Shown: positions 1-7,759, counted from the first letter of the stretch. The stretch: DNA of 8,005 nucleotides from Elusimicrobiota bacterium (GCA_016206405.1 JACQRQ010000026.1:1-8005); one strand, 5' to 3'. Program-made: numbers and translations. The notes: generated by a model not told the origin, from the sequence alone.

Positions 1-355
1 CCGTAGGAGTCTGGGCAGTGTCTCAGTCCCAATGCGGCTGACCAACCTCTCAGTCCAGCTACCCGTCAAAAGCCTTGGTGGGCTATTACCCCGCCAACTA
101 GCTGATAGGCCGCGAGATCCTCCATGAGCGACCGGCGTTGCCGCCAGCCTTTCATACCAGCACGATGCCGCGCCGGAATCGTACGGCGTATTAGCCAACC
201 TTTCGGATGGTTATTCGCCTCTCAAGGGAAGATTTCTCACGTGTTACTCACTCGTCTGCCGCTAACTCCGCGATACGCTGCGAAGTCCGCTCGACTTGCA
301 TGTGTTATGCACGCTGCCAGCGTTAACTCTGAGCCAGGATCAAACTCTCCATGAA
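1..355 (-). rRNA. rrs: 16S ribosomal RNA, 5' portion (truncated at window edge)
   Basis: This is the small-subunit rRNA, read on the minus strand and cut by the left edge. The near-universal 5' signature GAGTTTGATCCTGGCTCAG lies at 329-347. Numbering back from it places nucleotide 1 near 355. Other conserved blocks visible on the minus strand are ACATGCAAGTCGAGCGG, GACGAGTGAGTAACACGTG and CAGCTAGTTGGCGGGGTAA. The fragment ends with ACTCCTACGG at 1-10, which corresponds to about E. coli position 347, so the V1 and V2 regions are present. I see no insertion or intron. It is preceded by a complete rrn promoter and leader, so it is likely a functional operon start. The exact mature 5' end is inferred. 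Phylum assignment by eye is not safe. Confidence 0.97.
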
Positions 356-361
356 AAACAC

Positions 362-375
362 GGAGTTTGAACTCC
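362..375 (-). other. Small hairpin just upstream of mature 16S 5' end
   Basis: On the minus strand, GGAGT and ACTCC form a 5-bp stem around the loop TCAA. It lies about 7 nt before the predicted 16S 5' end, in the pre-16S leader. It may help leader folding or processing; that role is inferred. Confidence 0.4.
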
Positions 376-399
376 TAGAATCACCGAAGCGCAAACGAA

Positions 400-415
400 G
401 CGGACTTACGTCCGC
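400..415 (-). other. GNRA-tetraloop hairpin in the pre-16S leader
   Basis: On the minus strand, GCGGAC and GTCCGC form a perfect 6-bp stem closed by GTAA, a GNRA-type tetraloop. Together with the hairpins on either side it makes the leader highly structured. It is probably part of rRNA precursor folding. A terminator is unlikely because no U-run follows. Confidence 0.5.
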
Positions 416-429
416 CGCGTCGCACTGTC

Positions 430-487
430 ACACTCTTGCGAGATCCCCTAAATCATACGGATCGTCGAAGGATCCACAATAGAGTGT
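430..487 (-). other. Long-range leader stem enclosing an internal hairpin
   Basis: The plus-strand segments ACACTCT (430-436) and AGAGTGT (481-487) are exact reverse complements. They can close a 7-bp stem in the minus-strand leader RNA. Inside it, 459-463 and 471-475 (GGATC/GATCC) form a 5-bp hairpin with a 7-nt loop. I read this as pre-16S leader secondary structure downstream of boxA. Folding was judged by eye only. Confidence 0.4.
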
Positions 488-509
488 CCATTCGCATGCA
501 GAATTTCAG

Positions 510-521
510 TTGTCAAAGAGC
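510..521 (-). promoter_or_regulatory. rrn boxA antitermination element
   Basis: The minus-strand sequence GCTCTTTGACAA closely matches the bacterial rrn boxA consensus (E. coli GCTCTTTAACAA). In E. coli, boxA RNA binds NusB/NusE and nucleates the antitermination complex that protects rRNA transcripts from Rho. It lies in the leader about 155 nt before 16S and immediately after a hairpin, which is the usual boxB-boxA order. It contains TTGACA by chance, but no suitable -10 follows. Confidence 0.85.
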
Positions 522-522
522 G

Positions 523-545
523 GAAACGCGCCAGGCTTCCGTTTC
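523..545 (-). promoter_or_regulatory. boxB-like hairpin preceding boxA
   Basis: On the minus strand, GAAACG and CGTTTC make a perfect 6-bp stem with an 11-nt loop, ending 1 nt before boxA. A stem-loop directly 5' of boxA is the boxB position in rrn leaders. An alternative 5-bp pairing (CGGAA with TTCCG) in the same segment is possible, so the exact fold is uncertain. Confidence 0.6.
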
Positions 546-546
546 T

Positions 547-566
547 AAATTCTTCGTGAAGAATTT
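547..566. repeat. 9-bp near-perfect palindrome in rrn leader
   Basis: AAATTCTTC and GAAGAATTT are exact reverse complements separated by 2 nt. As RNA this gives an 8-bp A/U-rich stem with a CACG loop; as DNA it is a compact dyad that a dimeric regulator could bind. It lies about 30-50 nt downstream of the predicted rRNA start site, between promoter and boxB. No function is assigned. Confidence 0.55.
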
Positions 567-603
567 CACAGAAGCGGCACGCTGACTACATTACAGCTTC
601 ATC

Positions 604-632
604 ACTATAGCAATAAGAAAAAAAGTTGTCAA
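604..632 (-). promoter_or_regulatory. Sigma-70-type rRNA operon promoter
   Basis: On the minus strand a perfect -35 TTGACA (627-632) is followed by a 17-bp spacer and the -10 TATAGT (604-609), one mismatch from TATAAT. The predicted transcription start is near 597, giving a leader of about 240 nt before 16S. The -35 lies only about 21 nt after the atpC stop codon. It is the strongest promoter-like sequence I could find in the window, as expected for an rrn operon. Confidence 0.85.
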
Positions 633-635
633 GCG

Positions 636-643
636 AAATTTTT
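636..643 (-). promoter_or_regulatory. A/T-rich UP-like element of rrn promoter
   Basis: The minus strand reads AAAAATTT at about -39 to -46 relative to the predicted start site. This is the proximal UP-element position contacted by RNA polymerase alpha C-terminal domains in strong rRNA promoters. The tract is short, and its role is inferred from position and composition. It begins 10 nt past the atpC stop. Confidence 0.5.
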
Positions 644-653
644 CGGCGGCCGG

Positions 654-1076
654 TCAGCGGATTTTTTTGCGGCGCAGATCCGCGACTTTCAAACGCACGG
701 CGGCGCGCTTGAGCGCGGCCTCAAGCTGCGCGAGCTCGACGGGCGAGAGCTTGCGGCTCCGCATTTCGGTTTGGGCCCGCTGCATGGCCTGGCGCGCGCG
801 CTCCACGTCGATTTCTTTTTCCACCTCGGCGGTCTCGGCGAAAATGGAAACCTTGTTTTGGAAAATTTCGGCGAAGCCTCCGGACACCACGAAGCTCTCC
901 GTCCCTTGCGCGCCGCGAATGCGCACCTCGCCCGCTTTAAGCTCAAGCAAAAACGGGGCGTGGCCCGCCAGAACGCCCAACTCGCCCTCGTAGCCCGGCA
1001 GGGCGACGAACTCCACGCCTTGGACTTCCTTGACCAGGCGCTCGGGACTGATGATCTCGACGCTTAGATGGCCCAT
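654..1076 (-). CDS. atpC: F1Fo ATP synthase epsilon subunit
   Basis: This is the 140-aa epsilon subunit of the F1 central stalk. It links gamma to the c-ring and can inhibit ATP hydrolysis through its C-terminal helices. The N-terminal beta-sandwich (residues 1-85) shows the family pattern VEIISPERLV, LPGYEGELGVLAGHAP and FVVSGGFAEI. The C-terminal helical hairpin (about 88-138) is full length and strongly charged. Residues 89-94 read IDVERA, matching the I/L-D-x-x-R-A motif that binds ATP in Bacillus-type epsilon subunits, with further Arg at 100. It starts 15 nt after atpD. A weak AAGGCGG overlaps the atpD stop region, so translation may be coupled. It is the last gene of the atp operon; no terminator is visible before the rrn promoter. 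Confidence 0.96.
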   Translation of the reverse strand: MGHLSVEIISPERLVKEVQGVEFVALPGYEGELGVLAGHAPFLLELKAGEVRIRGAQGTESFVVSGGFAEIFQNKVSIFAETAEVEKEIDVERARQAMQRAQTEMRSRKLSPVELAQLEAALKRAAVRLKVADLRRKKIR

Positions 1077-1091
1077 GGTATCAGATCCGCC

Positions 1092-2525
<1,434 letters not shown>

Positions 2526-2595
2526 AAATCCATCGCTCCTTTATCTTGCCGTCGGCCGCGACCGGGCCTTGCCGGCTCTCTGAAGATCTTTCCGC

Positions 2596-2937
2596 TCAAC
2601 GCCGGTACTCGACGATTTCCCCCATCAACGCGCGCTTGACGTAGTGGCTCAGCAGCCAACGGCGCAAAATTCCCATTTTTTCAAAGCGGACCCCATAATT
2701 GGCCCTTTTTCCGTCCGCCTGGGCGCGCACCACATGCGCCTCAAACCGGACCGGCACCTGCAGCTCCAAGAACAGCTTCTGGCCTTTTTTCAAAGGCGCC
2801 TCGCTCTCAAAAGCGGCTCCCGAAACGCTGAGATTGAGCATGCAGCCGCGGGCGACTTCGTTTCTATCCGCCTCCGATTGGAAGCTGAACAAAACATTCG
2901 TCGGGATTCTAAAGCGCCGCCGCCTTTCCGCCGTCAT
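2596..2937 (-). CDS. PilZ-domain protein, predicted c-di-GMP binder (second of tandem pair)
   Basis: This 113-aa protein is a single PilZ domain. Both c-di-GMP-binding motifs are visible: an Arg-rich RxxxR at R6-R10, and NxSxxG at N35-S37-G40 (NLSVSG). A beta-barrel pattern follows, with LKKGQKLFLELQVP, FEAHVVRA and YGVRF. A basic C-terminal stretch (about 91-113) may form a helix. There is no signal peptide or membrane segment, so it should be cytoplasmic. Its ATG overlaps the stop of the upstream PilZ gene as ATGA and has no good Shine-Dalgarno, suggesting translational coupling. The shared LSVSGxAFESxAxL core shows the two are paralogues. The output partner is unknown; stand-alone PilZ proteins usually bind a target protein. 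Its position between atpG and atpD is unusual. Confidence 0.88.
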   Translation of the reverse strand: MTAERRRRFRIPTNVLFSFQSEADRNEVARGCMLNLSVSGAAFESEAPLKKGQKLFLELQVPVRFEAHVVRAQADGKRANYGVRFEKMGILRRWLLSHYVKRALMGEIVEYRR

Positions 2938-3272
2938 TTTTTTCGCACCGTGGCCGGGATGAATTTGTCGGGAATCTTGCCGGGAGTTCCCGGAAAACCG
3001 AATTTATGAAAGCGGAGCCCATAGCGGTGCAGATTGCCCCGCTTGCTGATATGGCGCACGAGCCCCCGGATTTCAAAAGGAATTTTGACGGTGAGGTGAA
3101 GGGCCGTTCCCTCCTCCAAAACCGCGTCCGACTCGAAGGCCATCCCGCTCACCGATAGGTCGGTGATGACCGCCTTGCATTTGGTCAAAGGGGCGCCCAA
3201 ATTATGGGCATCGAAGGTCAGCGCCACCGGAAACCGCGGAAATTGTCTTTTTTCACGCTTTGTTGCAGCCAT
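2934..3272 (-). CDS. PilZ-domain protein, predicted c-di-GMP binder (first of tandem pair)
   Basis: This 112-aa single-domain PilZ protein has RxxxR at R9-R13 (RQFPR) and the canonical DxSxxG at D38-S40-G43 (DLSVSG), so c-di-GMP binding is predicted. Strands follow at about 57-75 (LHLTVKIPFEIRGLVRHI) and 83-89 (RYGLRF). The Pro/Gly-rich tail at about 93-112 differs from that of its neighbour. It begins 18 nt after atpG, with a strong GAGGAGG about 8 nt before its ATG. It is therefore well translated in its own right, and the second PilZ gene is coupled to it. No transmembrane segment is visible. A specific target cannot be named; possible links are motility, surface polysaccharide or the ATP synthase itself, the last purely from context. 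Confidence 0.88.
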   Translation of the reverse strand: MAATKREKRQFPRFPVALTFDAHNLGAPLTKCKAVITDLSVSGMAFESDAVLEEGTALHLTVKIPFEIRGLVRHISKRGNLHRYGLRFHKFGFPGTPGKIPDKFIPATVRKK

Positions 3273-3290
3273 AGACGGAGCCTCCTCGGA

Positions 3291-4196
3291 TTAACTCGCC
3301 AACGCCTCCGCGCCGCCGACCAACTCCGCGATCTCCCGGGTGATGATGGCCTGGCGGGTCTGGTTGAGCCTGAGCGTCAAAGTCTCGATCAAATCATCGG
3401 CATTTTTGGTGGCCGCATCCATGGCGTTCATGCGCGCGGCGAGCTCCGCGGCTTGGGATTCGAGCAAAAACCGGAAAAGCTGCGCCTTGAAATACCGGGG
3501 CAGAAGCGAATGGATGAGCTGCGTCCGGTCCGGCTCAAAGGAAAATTCCTGAAAAACTCGCCCGCCATCGGCGGAGGCGGGCGGCAGCATGGGCAAAATC
3601 TCGGCGCTCACCACCCGCTGCTGCACGGCCGATTTAAACTCGTTGTAAATCACGGTCACGGAGCGCAACGGGGCCTTCTCATAACACTCCGTCAGAGCGC
3701 GCCCCAACAGCTCCGCGTGCACGAAGCCCGCCTTCGGAAAAATGTCGACCAACTGCGAGATGATCTTAAAATCCGGGTCGCCCCCGAAATAGCGGCTTAA
3801 AAAATTCGCCCCTTTTTTTCCCACCACGGCCGCGTAAATCTTTTTGCCGGAATTTTTCCGGAGCCAGCCCAGAGCTTCCCGGAGCAGGTTGGCGTTGAAG
3901 CCTCCGCACAACCCCTTGTCGGAGGCGATGAGCAAAAGGCCCGCATGCCCGGAGCTTGAGCGCTCGAAAAATGGATGCACCTGCCCCGCCCGTCCCGAAA
4001 GCTCCCGCGCCCGCTTTTCCGCGAAGCTCAGATCCATCACCATCTTTTCCATGCGCGCGGCAAACGGCCGGGAGGATAATATGGACTGCTGGGCTTTGCG
4101 CATGCGCGCCGCCGCCACCATTTTCATGGCGCGCGTGATCTGCTGCGTGGATTTGACGGATTTTATTTTTCGACGCCACTCACGCAGGGACGCCAT
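3291..4196 (-). CDS. atpG: F1Fo ATP synthase gamma subunit
   Basis: This is the 301-aa gamma subunit, the rotating central shaft inside the alpha3beta3 hexamer. The N-terminal helix has the family pattern LREWRRKIKSVKSTQQITRA (4-23), followed by MKMVAAARMRKAQ. The Rossmann-like middle carries SDKGLCGGFN (92-101). The C-terminal helix has the signature ITREIAELVGGAEAL (285-299). It is slightly longer than E. coli gamma (287 aa), with no disruption. AGGAG about 7 nt before ATG lies inside the 3' end of the upstream epimerase gene, which overlaps atpG by 17 nt. The overlap ties expression of the two genes together. Confidence 0.98.
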   Translation of the reverse strand: MASLREWRRKIKSVKSTQQITRAMKMVAAARMRKAQQSILSSRPFAARMEKMVMDLSFAEKRARELSGRAGQVHPFFERSSSGHAGLLLIASDKGLCGGFNANLLREALGWLRKNSGKKIYAAVVGKKGANFLSRYFGGDPDFKIISQLVDIFPKAGFVHAELLGRALTECYEKAPLRSVTVIYNEFKSAVQQRVVSAEILPMLPPASADGGRVFQEFSFEPDRTQLIHSLLPRYFKAQLFRFLLESQAAELAARMNAMDAATKNADDLIETLTLRLNQTRQAIITREIAELVGGAEALAS

Positions 4197-5097
4197 GCTG
4201 CGCTCCTATATAACTTTCTATCCCGCGCTCGATATTGAGGTCGGCCTGAAAATTGAGCAGCAGCTTCGCGGCGACCGGATCGCCGAGCGTTTCATCCTGA
4301 TAAAACCCGTAGGGATTGTCGAAGTAATCCGGCGCCAGGGAGAAGCCGAAAACGCCGTTTAAAATCTCGATAATCCGGTTGAAGCTGGCGCCCTGGCCGG
4401 TGCACACGTTGACGATGGCGCTCTTCTTGGCGCTCAGCGCGCACAGATTGGCCTTGACCACGTCCTTGACATGGATGAAATCCCGGTATTGCTCCCCGTA
4501 CTTGAATATTCTGGGACGCTTTCCGGAACGCATTTGCTCGGCCAACTGCCAAATCATGCTGGCGGCTTTGCCTTTGTGGTTTTCGCGCGGCCCATAGACG
4601 TTGAAGTAGCGAAGGCCGATGAGCTTTATGCGCGGGTGATGCTTCACGAAGCAGGCGGCCGTCTGGTCCATCACCTTCTTGGAGAAGGCGTAAATATTAT
4701 TGGGGGCCGGGGCCTGGGTTTCCTTCATCGGGCGCGGGCCGTTGCCGTAAACCCCGGCCGATGAGGCGTACGCCACCCGCGGAACTTTATATTTGAGCGC
4801 GAACTCAAGCACGCGCCTAAAGCCCTCCACGTTGACCTCCATCATCCGCTTCTGGTCGAGCACGGTCGTATCGGTGATGGCGGCCTCGTGGAAAACGGCC
4901 CCCACTTTTCCCACCGCCGCAAACCATTGATTTTCCATCACGTCCGCCGCCACTACGTCGCCCGGAAAATCCTTCAGGTTGTCGAAATGCCCCGAGCTGA
5001 AGTTGTCGAGAACGACCACCTCATGGCCGGAGCGGGCCAAATCCACGGCAAGATTGGAGCCGATAAATCCGGCGCCGCCGGTGACAAGAATTCTCAT
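4180..5097 (-). CDS. hldD: NAD(P)-dependent nucleotide-sugar epimerase, HldD-like (ADP-heptose 6-epimerase)
   Basis: This 305-aa protein is an extended short-chain dehydrogenase/reductase. The N-terminal Rossmann fold shows GGAGFIGS (7-14) and an acidic D31 ending strand 2. The catalytic set is ASSAGVYG (111-118) with Y136-xxx-K140. Features pointing to HldD (ADP-L-glycero-D-manno-heptose 6-epimerase, last step of heptose precursor synthesis for LPS) are RYFNVYGPRENHKGKAAS (163-180), YRDFIHVKDVV (204-214) and NPYGFYQDET (261-270), all close to known HldD sequences. Other SDR nucleotide-sugar epimerases remain possible, so the symbol is tentative. It sits between atpA and atpG, 19 nt after atpA and overlapping atpG. 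An AAAGGGG lies about 10 nt before the ATG. No other LPS gene is nearby, which is odd for hldD. Confidence 0.85.
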   Translation of the reverse strand: MRILVTGGAGFIGSNLAVDLARSGHEVVVLDNFSSGHFDNLKDFPGDVVAADVMENQWFAAVGKVGAVFHEAAITDTTVLDQKRMMEVNVEGFRRVLEFALKYKVPRVAYASSAGVYGNGPRPMKETQAPAPNNIYAFSKKVMDQTAACFVKHHPRIKLIGLRYFNVYGPRENHKGKAASMIWQLAEQMRSGKRPRIFKYGEQYRDFIHVKDVVKANLCALSAKKSAIVNVCTGQGASFNRIIEILNGVFGFSLAPDYFDNPYGFYQDETLGDPVAAKLLLNFQADLNIERGIESYIGAQHGVPA

Positions 5098-5116
5098 AAA
5101 ACATCCACCCCTTTCA

Positions 5117-6625
5117 CTATTTGAACGTCTCCTTAAATTCGCCGATGGCGGCCGTCAGAGCGTCTTTGAGCTGCGCCTCGATCTTGCCGGCAGCCAATTG
5201 CCGGTAGAGGTCCGCGCGCTTTTCCTTTATATAGCGGACCAGCCCCGATTCGAACCGCGCCACCGCCTCGGAGGTCAGATCATCCAAGAAACCGCCGATT
5301 CCGGCGAAGATGATCAGGATTTGATCTTCCACCGGCAGCGGGACGTACTGTCCCTGCTTGAGTATTTCGACCATCCTCTGCCCCCGGGTCAATTGCTGCT
5401 GGCTTGACTTATCCAAATCGGACCCGAACTGGGCGAAAGCGGCGAGTTCGTTGAACTGCGCCAAGTCCAGCCGCAGACGGCCCGCGACGCTGCGCATGCC
5501 CTTGCACTGCGCCGCCCCGCCCACGCGGGAGACCGAAAGCCCGACGTTGACCGCCGGGCGGATGCCGGAATAAAAGAGGCCCGATTCCAGATAAATCTGG
5601 CCATCGGTGATCGAAATGACGTTGGTCGGAATGTAGGCGGAGACGTCTCCCGCCTGGGTTTCGATGATCGGCAGAGCCGTCAGCGAACCGCCGCCGTTCT
5701 TATCGGAGAGCTTGCAGGCCCGCTCCAGAAGCCGGGAATGGAGATAAAACACGTCGCCGGGATAGGCTTCCCGGCCCGGCGGGCGGCGCAGTAAAAGCGA
5801 CATTTGACGGTACGCCTGGGCATGTTTGGATAAATCGTCGTAGATGATGAGCACATGCTTGCCCTGCCAAAGGAAGTCCTCCCCCATGGCGCAGCCGGAA
5901 TAAGGCGCCAGATAAAGCAGAGGCGCGGGCTCGCTGGCCGTGGCCGCGACCACGATCGAGTACTCCATCGCGCCGTGCTCCTCCAAAGTGCGCACCACAT
6001 GCGCCACGGTCGACTGTTTCTGCCCGATGGCGACGTAAATGCAGACCGGCCGGTTGGGCTGGCGCTTCTGATTGATGATCGTGTCGATGGCGATGGCCGT
6101 CTTACCGGTTTGACGGTCCCCGATGATGAGCTCCCGCTGCCCGCGGCCGATGGGAATCATGGAATCGATGGCTTTGATGCCGGTTTGCAGCGGTTCTCTG
6201 ACCGGTTGGCGCTCCAAGACGCGCGGCGCGATGACCTCCACCGGGCGGCGGCCGGCGGTCGCGATCTCGCCCTTTCCGTCTATAGGCTGTCCGATGGCGT
6301 TGACGACCCTGCCCAGCAGCGCCTCTCCGGTAGGGACTTCCATCACCCTTCCGGTGCGCCGGACGGTATCTCCCTCTTTGATTTCCCGGTCTTCGCCGAA
6401 AAGCACGCAGCCGACGTTCTCGCGTTCCAAATTCAAGACCATCCCGTAAACTTTGTTGGGAAACTCCAGGAGCTCTCCGGCCAGCGCGTTTTCCATCCCG
6501 TAGACGCGGGCGATGCCGTCGCCGACCTGAAGCACATAACCGACTTCCTTGAGCTCCATGACGGGCTCATATTTTTGAATTTTGCTTTTCAGGACGCTGG
6601 TAATCTCTTCAGGTTTAATGGCCAT
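5117..6625 (-). CDS. atpA: F1Fo ATP synthase alpha subunit
   Basis: This is the 502-aa alpha subunit, the non-catalytic nucleotide-binding partner of beta in the F1 hexamer. Motifs: N-terminal VLQVGDGIARVYG (31-43); Walker A GDRQTGKT (169-176); PTNVISITDGQIYLE (333-347); ATPase signature PAVNVGLSVS (357-366), immediately followed by R367 of SRVGG, the arginine finger completing the beta active site. Length matches the family. AAGGAG at 6633-6638, 7 nt before ATG, fixes the start. It is 18 nt downstream of atpH. Nothing is truncated or missing. A long open frame on the opposite strand is a composition shadow. Confidence 0.99.
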   Translation of the reverse strand: MAIKPEEITSVLKSKIQKYEPVMELKEVGYVLQVGDGIARVYGMENALAGELLEFPNKVYGMVLNLERENVGCVLFGEDREIKEGDTVRRTGRVMEVPTGEALLGRVVNAIGQPIDGKGEIATAGRRPVEVIAPRVLERQPVREPLQTGIKAIDSMIPIGRGQRELIIGDRQTGKTAIAIDTIINQKRQPNRPVCIYVAIGQKQSTVAHVVRTLEEHGAMEYSIVVAATASEPAPLLYLAPYSGCAMGEDFLWQGKHVLIIYDDLSKHAQAYRQMSLLLRRPPGREAYPGDVFYLHSRLLERACKLSDKNGGGSLTALPIIETQAGDVSAYIPTNVISITDGQIYLESGLFYSGIRPAVNVGLSVSRVGGAAQCKGMRSVAGRLRLDLAQFNELAAFAQFGSDLDKSSQQQLTRGQRMVEILKQGQYVPLPVEDQILIIFAGIGGFLDDLTSEAVARFESGLVRYIKEKRADLYRQLAAGKIEAQLKDALTAAIGEFKETFK

Positions 6626-6643
6626 GCGGTCGCTCCTTCAAAA

Positions 6644-7189
6644 CTAATTATTTTTCGTCTTTAAAAAATCCAGCTTGAGCTGCGCCAGATAAGCGCGGGC
6701 GCTGGCATCCATGACCCAGTCGCCCATGCGGACGGAAATGCCGCTGATGAGTTCCCGGCTCTCACGGATTTCCAAAACCGCCTTTTTGCCCGAAAAACGG
6801 TCCAAACTTTCCTGAATCCTGGCGATAAATCCAGCGCTCAAACGCCCGGCGGTCCGCACCAAAGCGCGGACCGTGCCCGATTCGTGGTCGGCGATGCGGG
6901 CAAGCTGCTCGACCATCAGGGGCAGCAGCCGGATGCGTTTCTTGAGGATGAGCAAATTCAGCCAATCGAGGAGGATGGGCTCCACCCGGCCGCGCAGCAA
7001 ATCGCCGAGCAATTGAAGCTTGTCGGAGGCGGAGATCAAGGGGTGCTCAAAAACGCCGCGGTGCTCGACAAAAAGCGGGAGGACCGACGCCGCGTCCGCC
7101 TGGACTTTCTCCCCCATGCCCGCGGAGGCCGCGGCCTGATAAAGCGCGCGGCTGTAGCGGGAAGCTAAAACCGTATCGTCAGCCTTCAT
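6644..7189 (-). CDS. atpH: F1Fo ATP synthase delta subunit
   Basis: This is the delta subunit, which caps the alpha3beta3 head and joins it to the peripheral b stalk. With the start chosen here it is 181 aa. The N-terminal helical domain opens with LASRYSRALYQAA, matching the family's A-x-x-YA-x-AL pattern about 8 residues in. The C-terminal part shows GTVRALVRTAGRLS and ISVRMGDWVMDASARAYLAQL, the usual end of delta subunits. An in-frame ATG at 7228 would add 13 basic residues and enlarge the overlap with atpF from 11 to 50 nt. Neither start has a clear Shine-Dalgarno. The shorter form fits family length and pattern better. Either way it overlaps atpF, implying translational coupling. Confidence 0.93.
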   Translation of the reverse strand: MKADDTVLASRYSRALYQAAASAGMGEKVQADAASVLPLFVEHRGVFEHPLISASDKLQLLGDLLRGRVEPILLDWLNLLILKKRIRLLPLMVEQLARIADHESGTVRALVRTAGRLSAGFIARIQESLDRFSGKKAVLEIRESRELISGISVRMGDWVMDASARAYLAQLKLDFLKTKNN

Positions 7190-7712
7190 GGGCGTTGTGC
7201 GTTTGCTTTTCCCGCTTTTCGGGACCATCCAGAGCGCTCAAAAAATCTTTGACGATCCTGTCGGAAGCCGCCGGATCGACGCTGCCTTGCAGGATTTTCT
7301 CAGCCACCATCACCGATAAGCCGCCGATCTCGCGCTGTAATTCATGGATGAGCTGCTTCCGGTCTTCCTCCAGTTGCTTCTGGCCCCTGGCTATCAATCG
7401 CTTGGAATCCTCTTGGGCTTGGCGCAGAATCTCCTCTTTCAAATCGAGCCCGTCCACCTGAGCTTTGTCCAGCATCGCCTGGGTCCGCTGGGTCAATCGC
7501 GCCAACTCCGCCTCCAAATCCTGCTTGATTTTCATGGCGTCCGCCCGGGCTTTTTCCGCCGCTTCGCGCTCCATTTGGAGCCTCTCTTCCCGGCGCTTCA
7601 AAGCCTGGATCACCGGCTCCCAAAGCAACGGCTTTAAGATGGCCACCAGGATGACGAAGGTCAGAATCGTCCAAAACGTCAGCCCGAAATCAGGCGACAA
7701 TAACTTATCCAT
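7179..7712 (-). CDS. atpF: F1Fo ATP synthase b subunit
   Basis: This 177-aa subunit forms the peripheral stator stalk as a dimer. One N-terminal membrane helix (about 10-30, FGLTFWTILTFVILVAILKPL) is followed by a long charged coiled coil (about 38-150) rich in Ala, Glu, Lys, Arg and Gln. The C-terminal segment contacts delta. The Pro in KPLLW right after the membrane helix is typical of the family. GAGG at 7720-7723, 7 nt from ATG, supports the start. There is no second b-type gene (b') next to it, so a homodimeric stalk is likely. A 156-nt gap with an inverted repeat separates it from atpE. Confidence 0.96.
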   Translation of the reverse strand: MDKLLSPDFGLTFWTILTFVILVAILKPLLWEPVIQALKRREERLQMEREAAEKARADAMKIKQDLEAELARLTQRTQAMLDKAQVDGLDLKEEILRQAQEDSKRLIARGQKQLEEDRKQLIHELQREIGGLSVMVAEKILQGSVDPAASDRIVKDFLSALDGPEKREKQTHNAHEG

Positions 7713-7731
7713 GAAAACACCTCGGCAAGAC

Positions 7732-7759
7732 AGTGGTAAAGTGATAGAGTGGTATAGTG
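7732..7759. repeat. Imperfect 12-bp tandem direct repeat, 16-bp period
   Basis: AGTGGTAAAGTG (7732-7743) and AGTGGTATAGTG (7748-7759) match at 11 of 12 positions, 16 bp apart; the motif partly continues as TAAAGTG. The second copy overlaps the left arm of the inverted repeat described separately. Two units only, in the atpE-atpF gap. No function is assigned. Confidence 0.6.

Noticed and set aside
124..354. 76-codon open frame on the plus strand
   Set aside because: It is entirely antisense within 16S rRNA; conserved rRNA sequence explains the region.
510..521. TTGACA inside boxA as a second rrn promoter -35
   Set aside because: No -10-like hexamer occurs at 16-18 bp downstream on the minus strand, and the match to boxA explains the sequence.
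632..680. Intrinsic terminator after atpC
   Set aside because: The GC-rich CCGGCCGCCG on the minus strand has no loop-forming inverted repeat and is followed by AAAAATTT, not a U-run. The T-run at 661-667 is an A-run on the transcribed-sense strand and is inside atpC.
3204..3800. 198-codon open frame on the plus strand
   Set aside because: It is antisense to atpG and the first PilZ gene, with low-complexity His/Arg/Gly/Leu content and no domain pattern. Treated as a shadow frame.
5855..6664. 269-codon open frame on the plus strand
   Set aside because: It lies wholly antisense to atpA (and its 5' flank), whose motifs are unmistakable. The translation shows no recognisable domain and reflects GC-rich codon composition.
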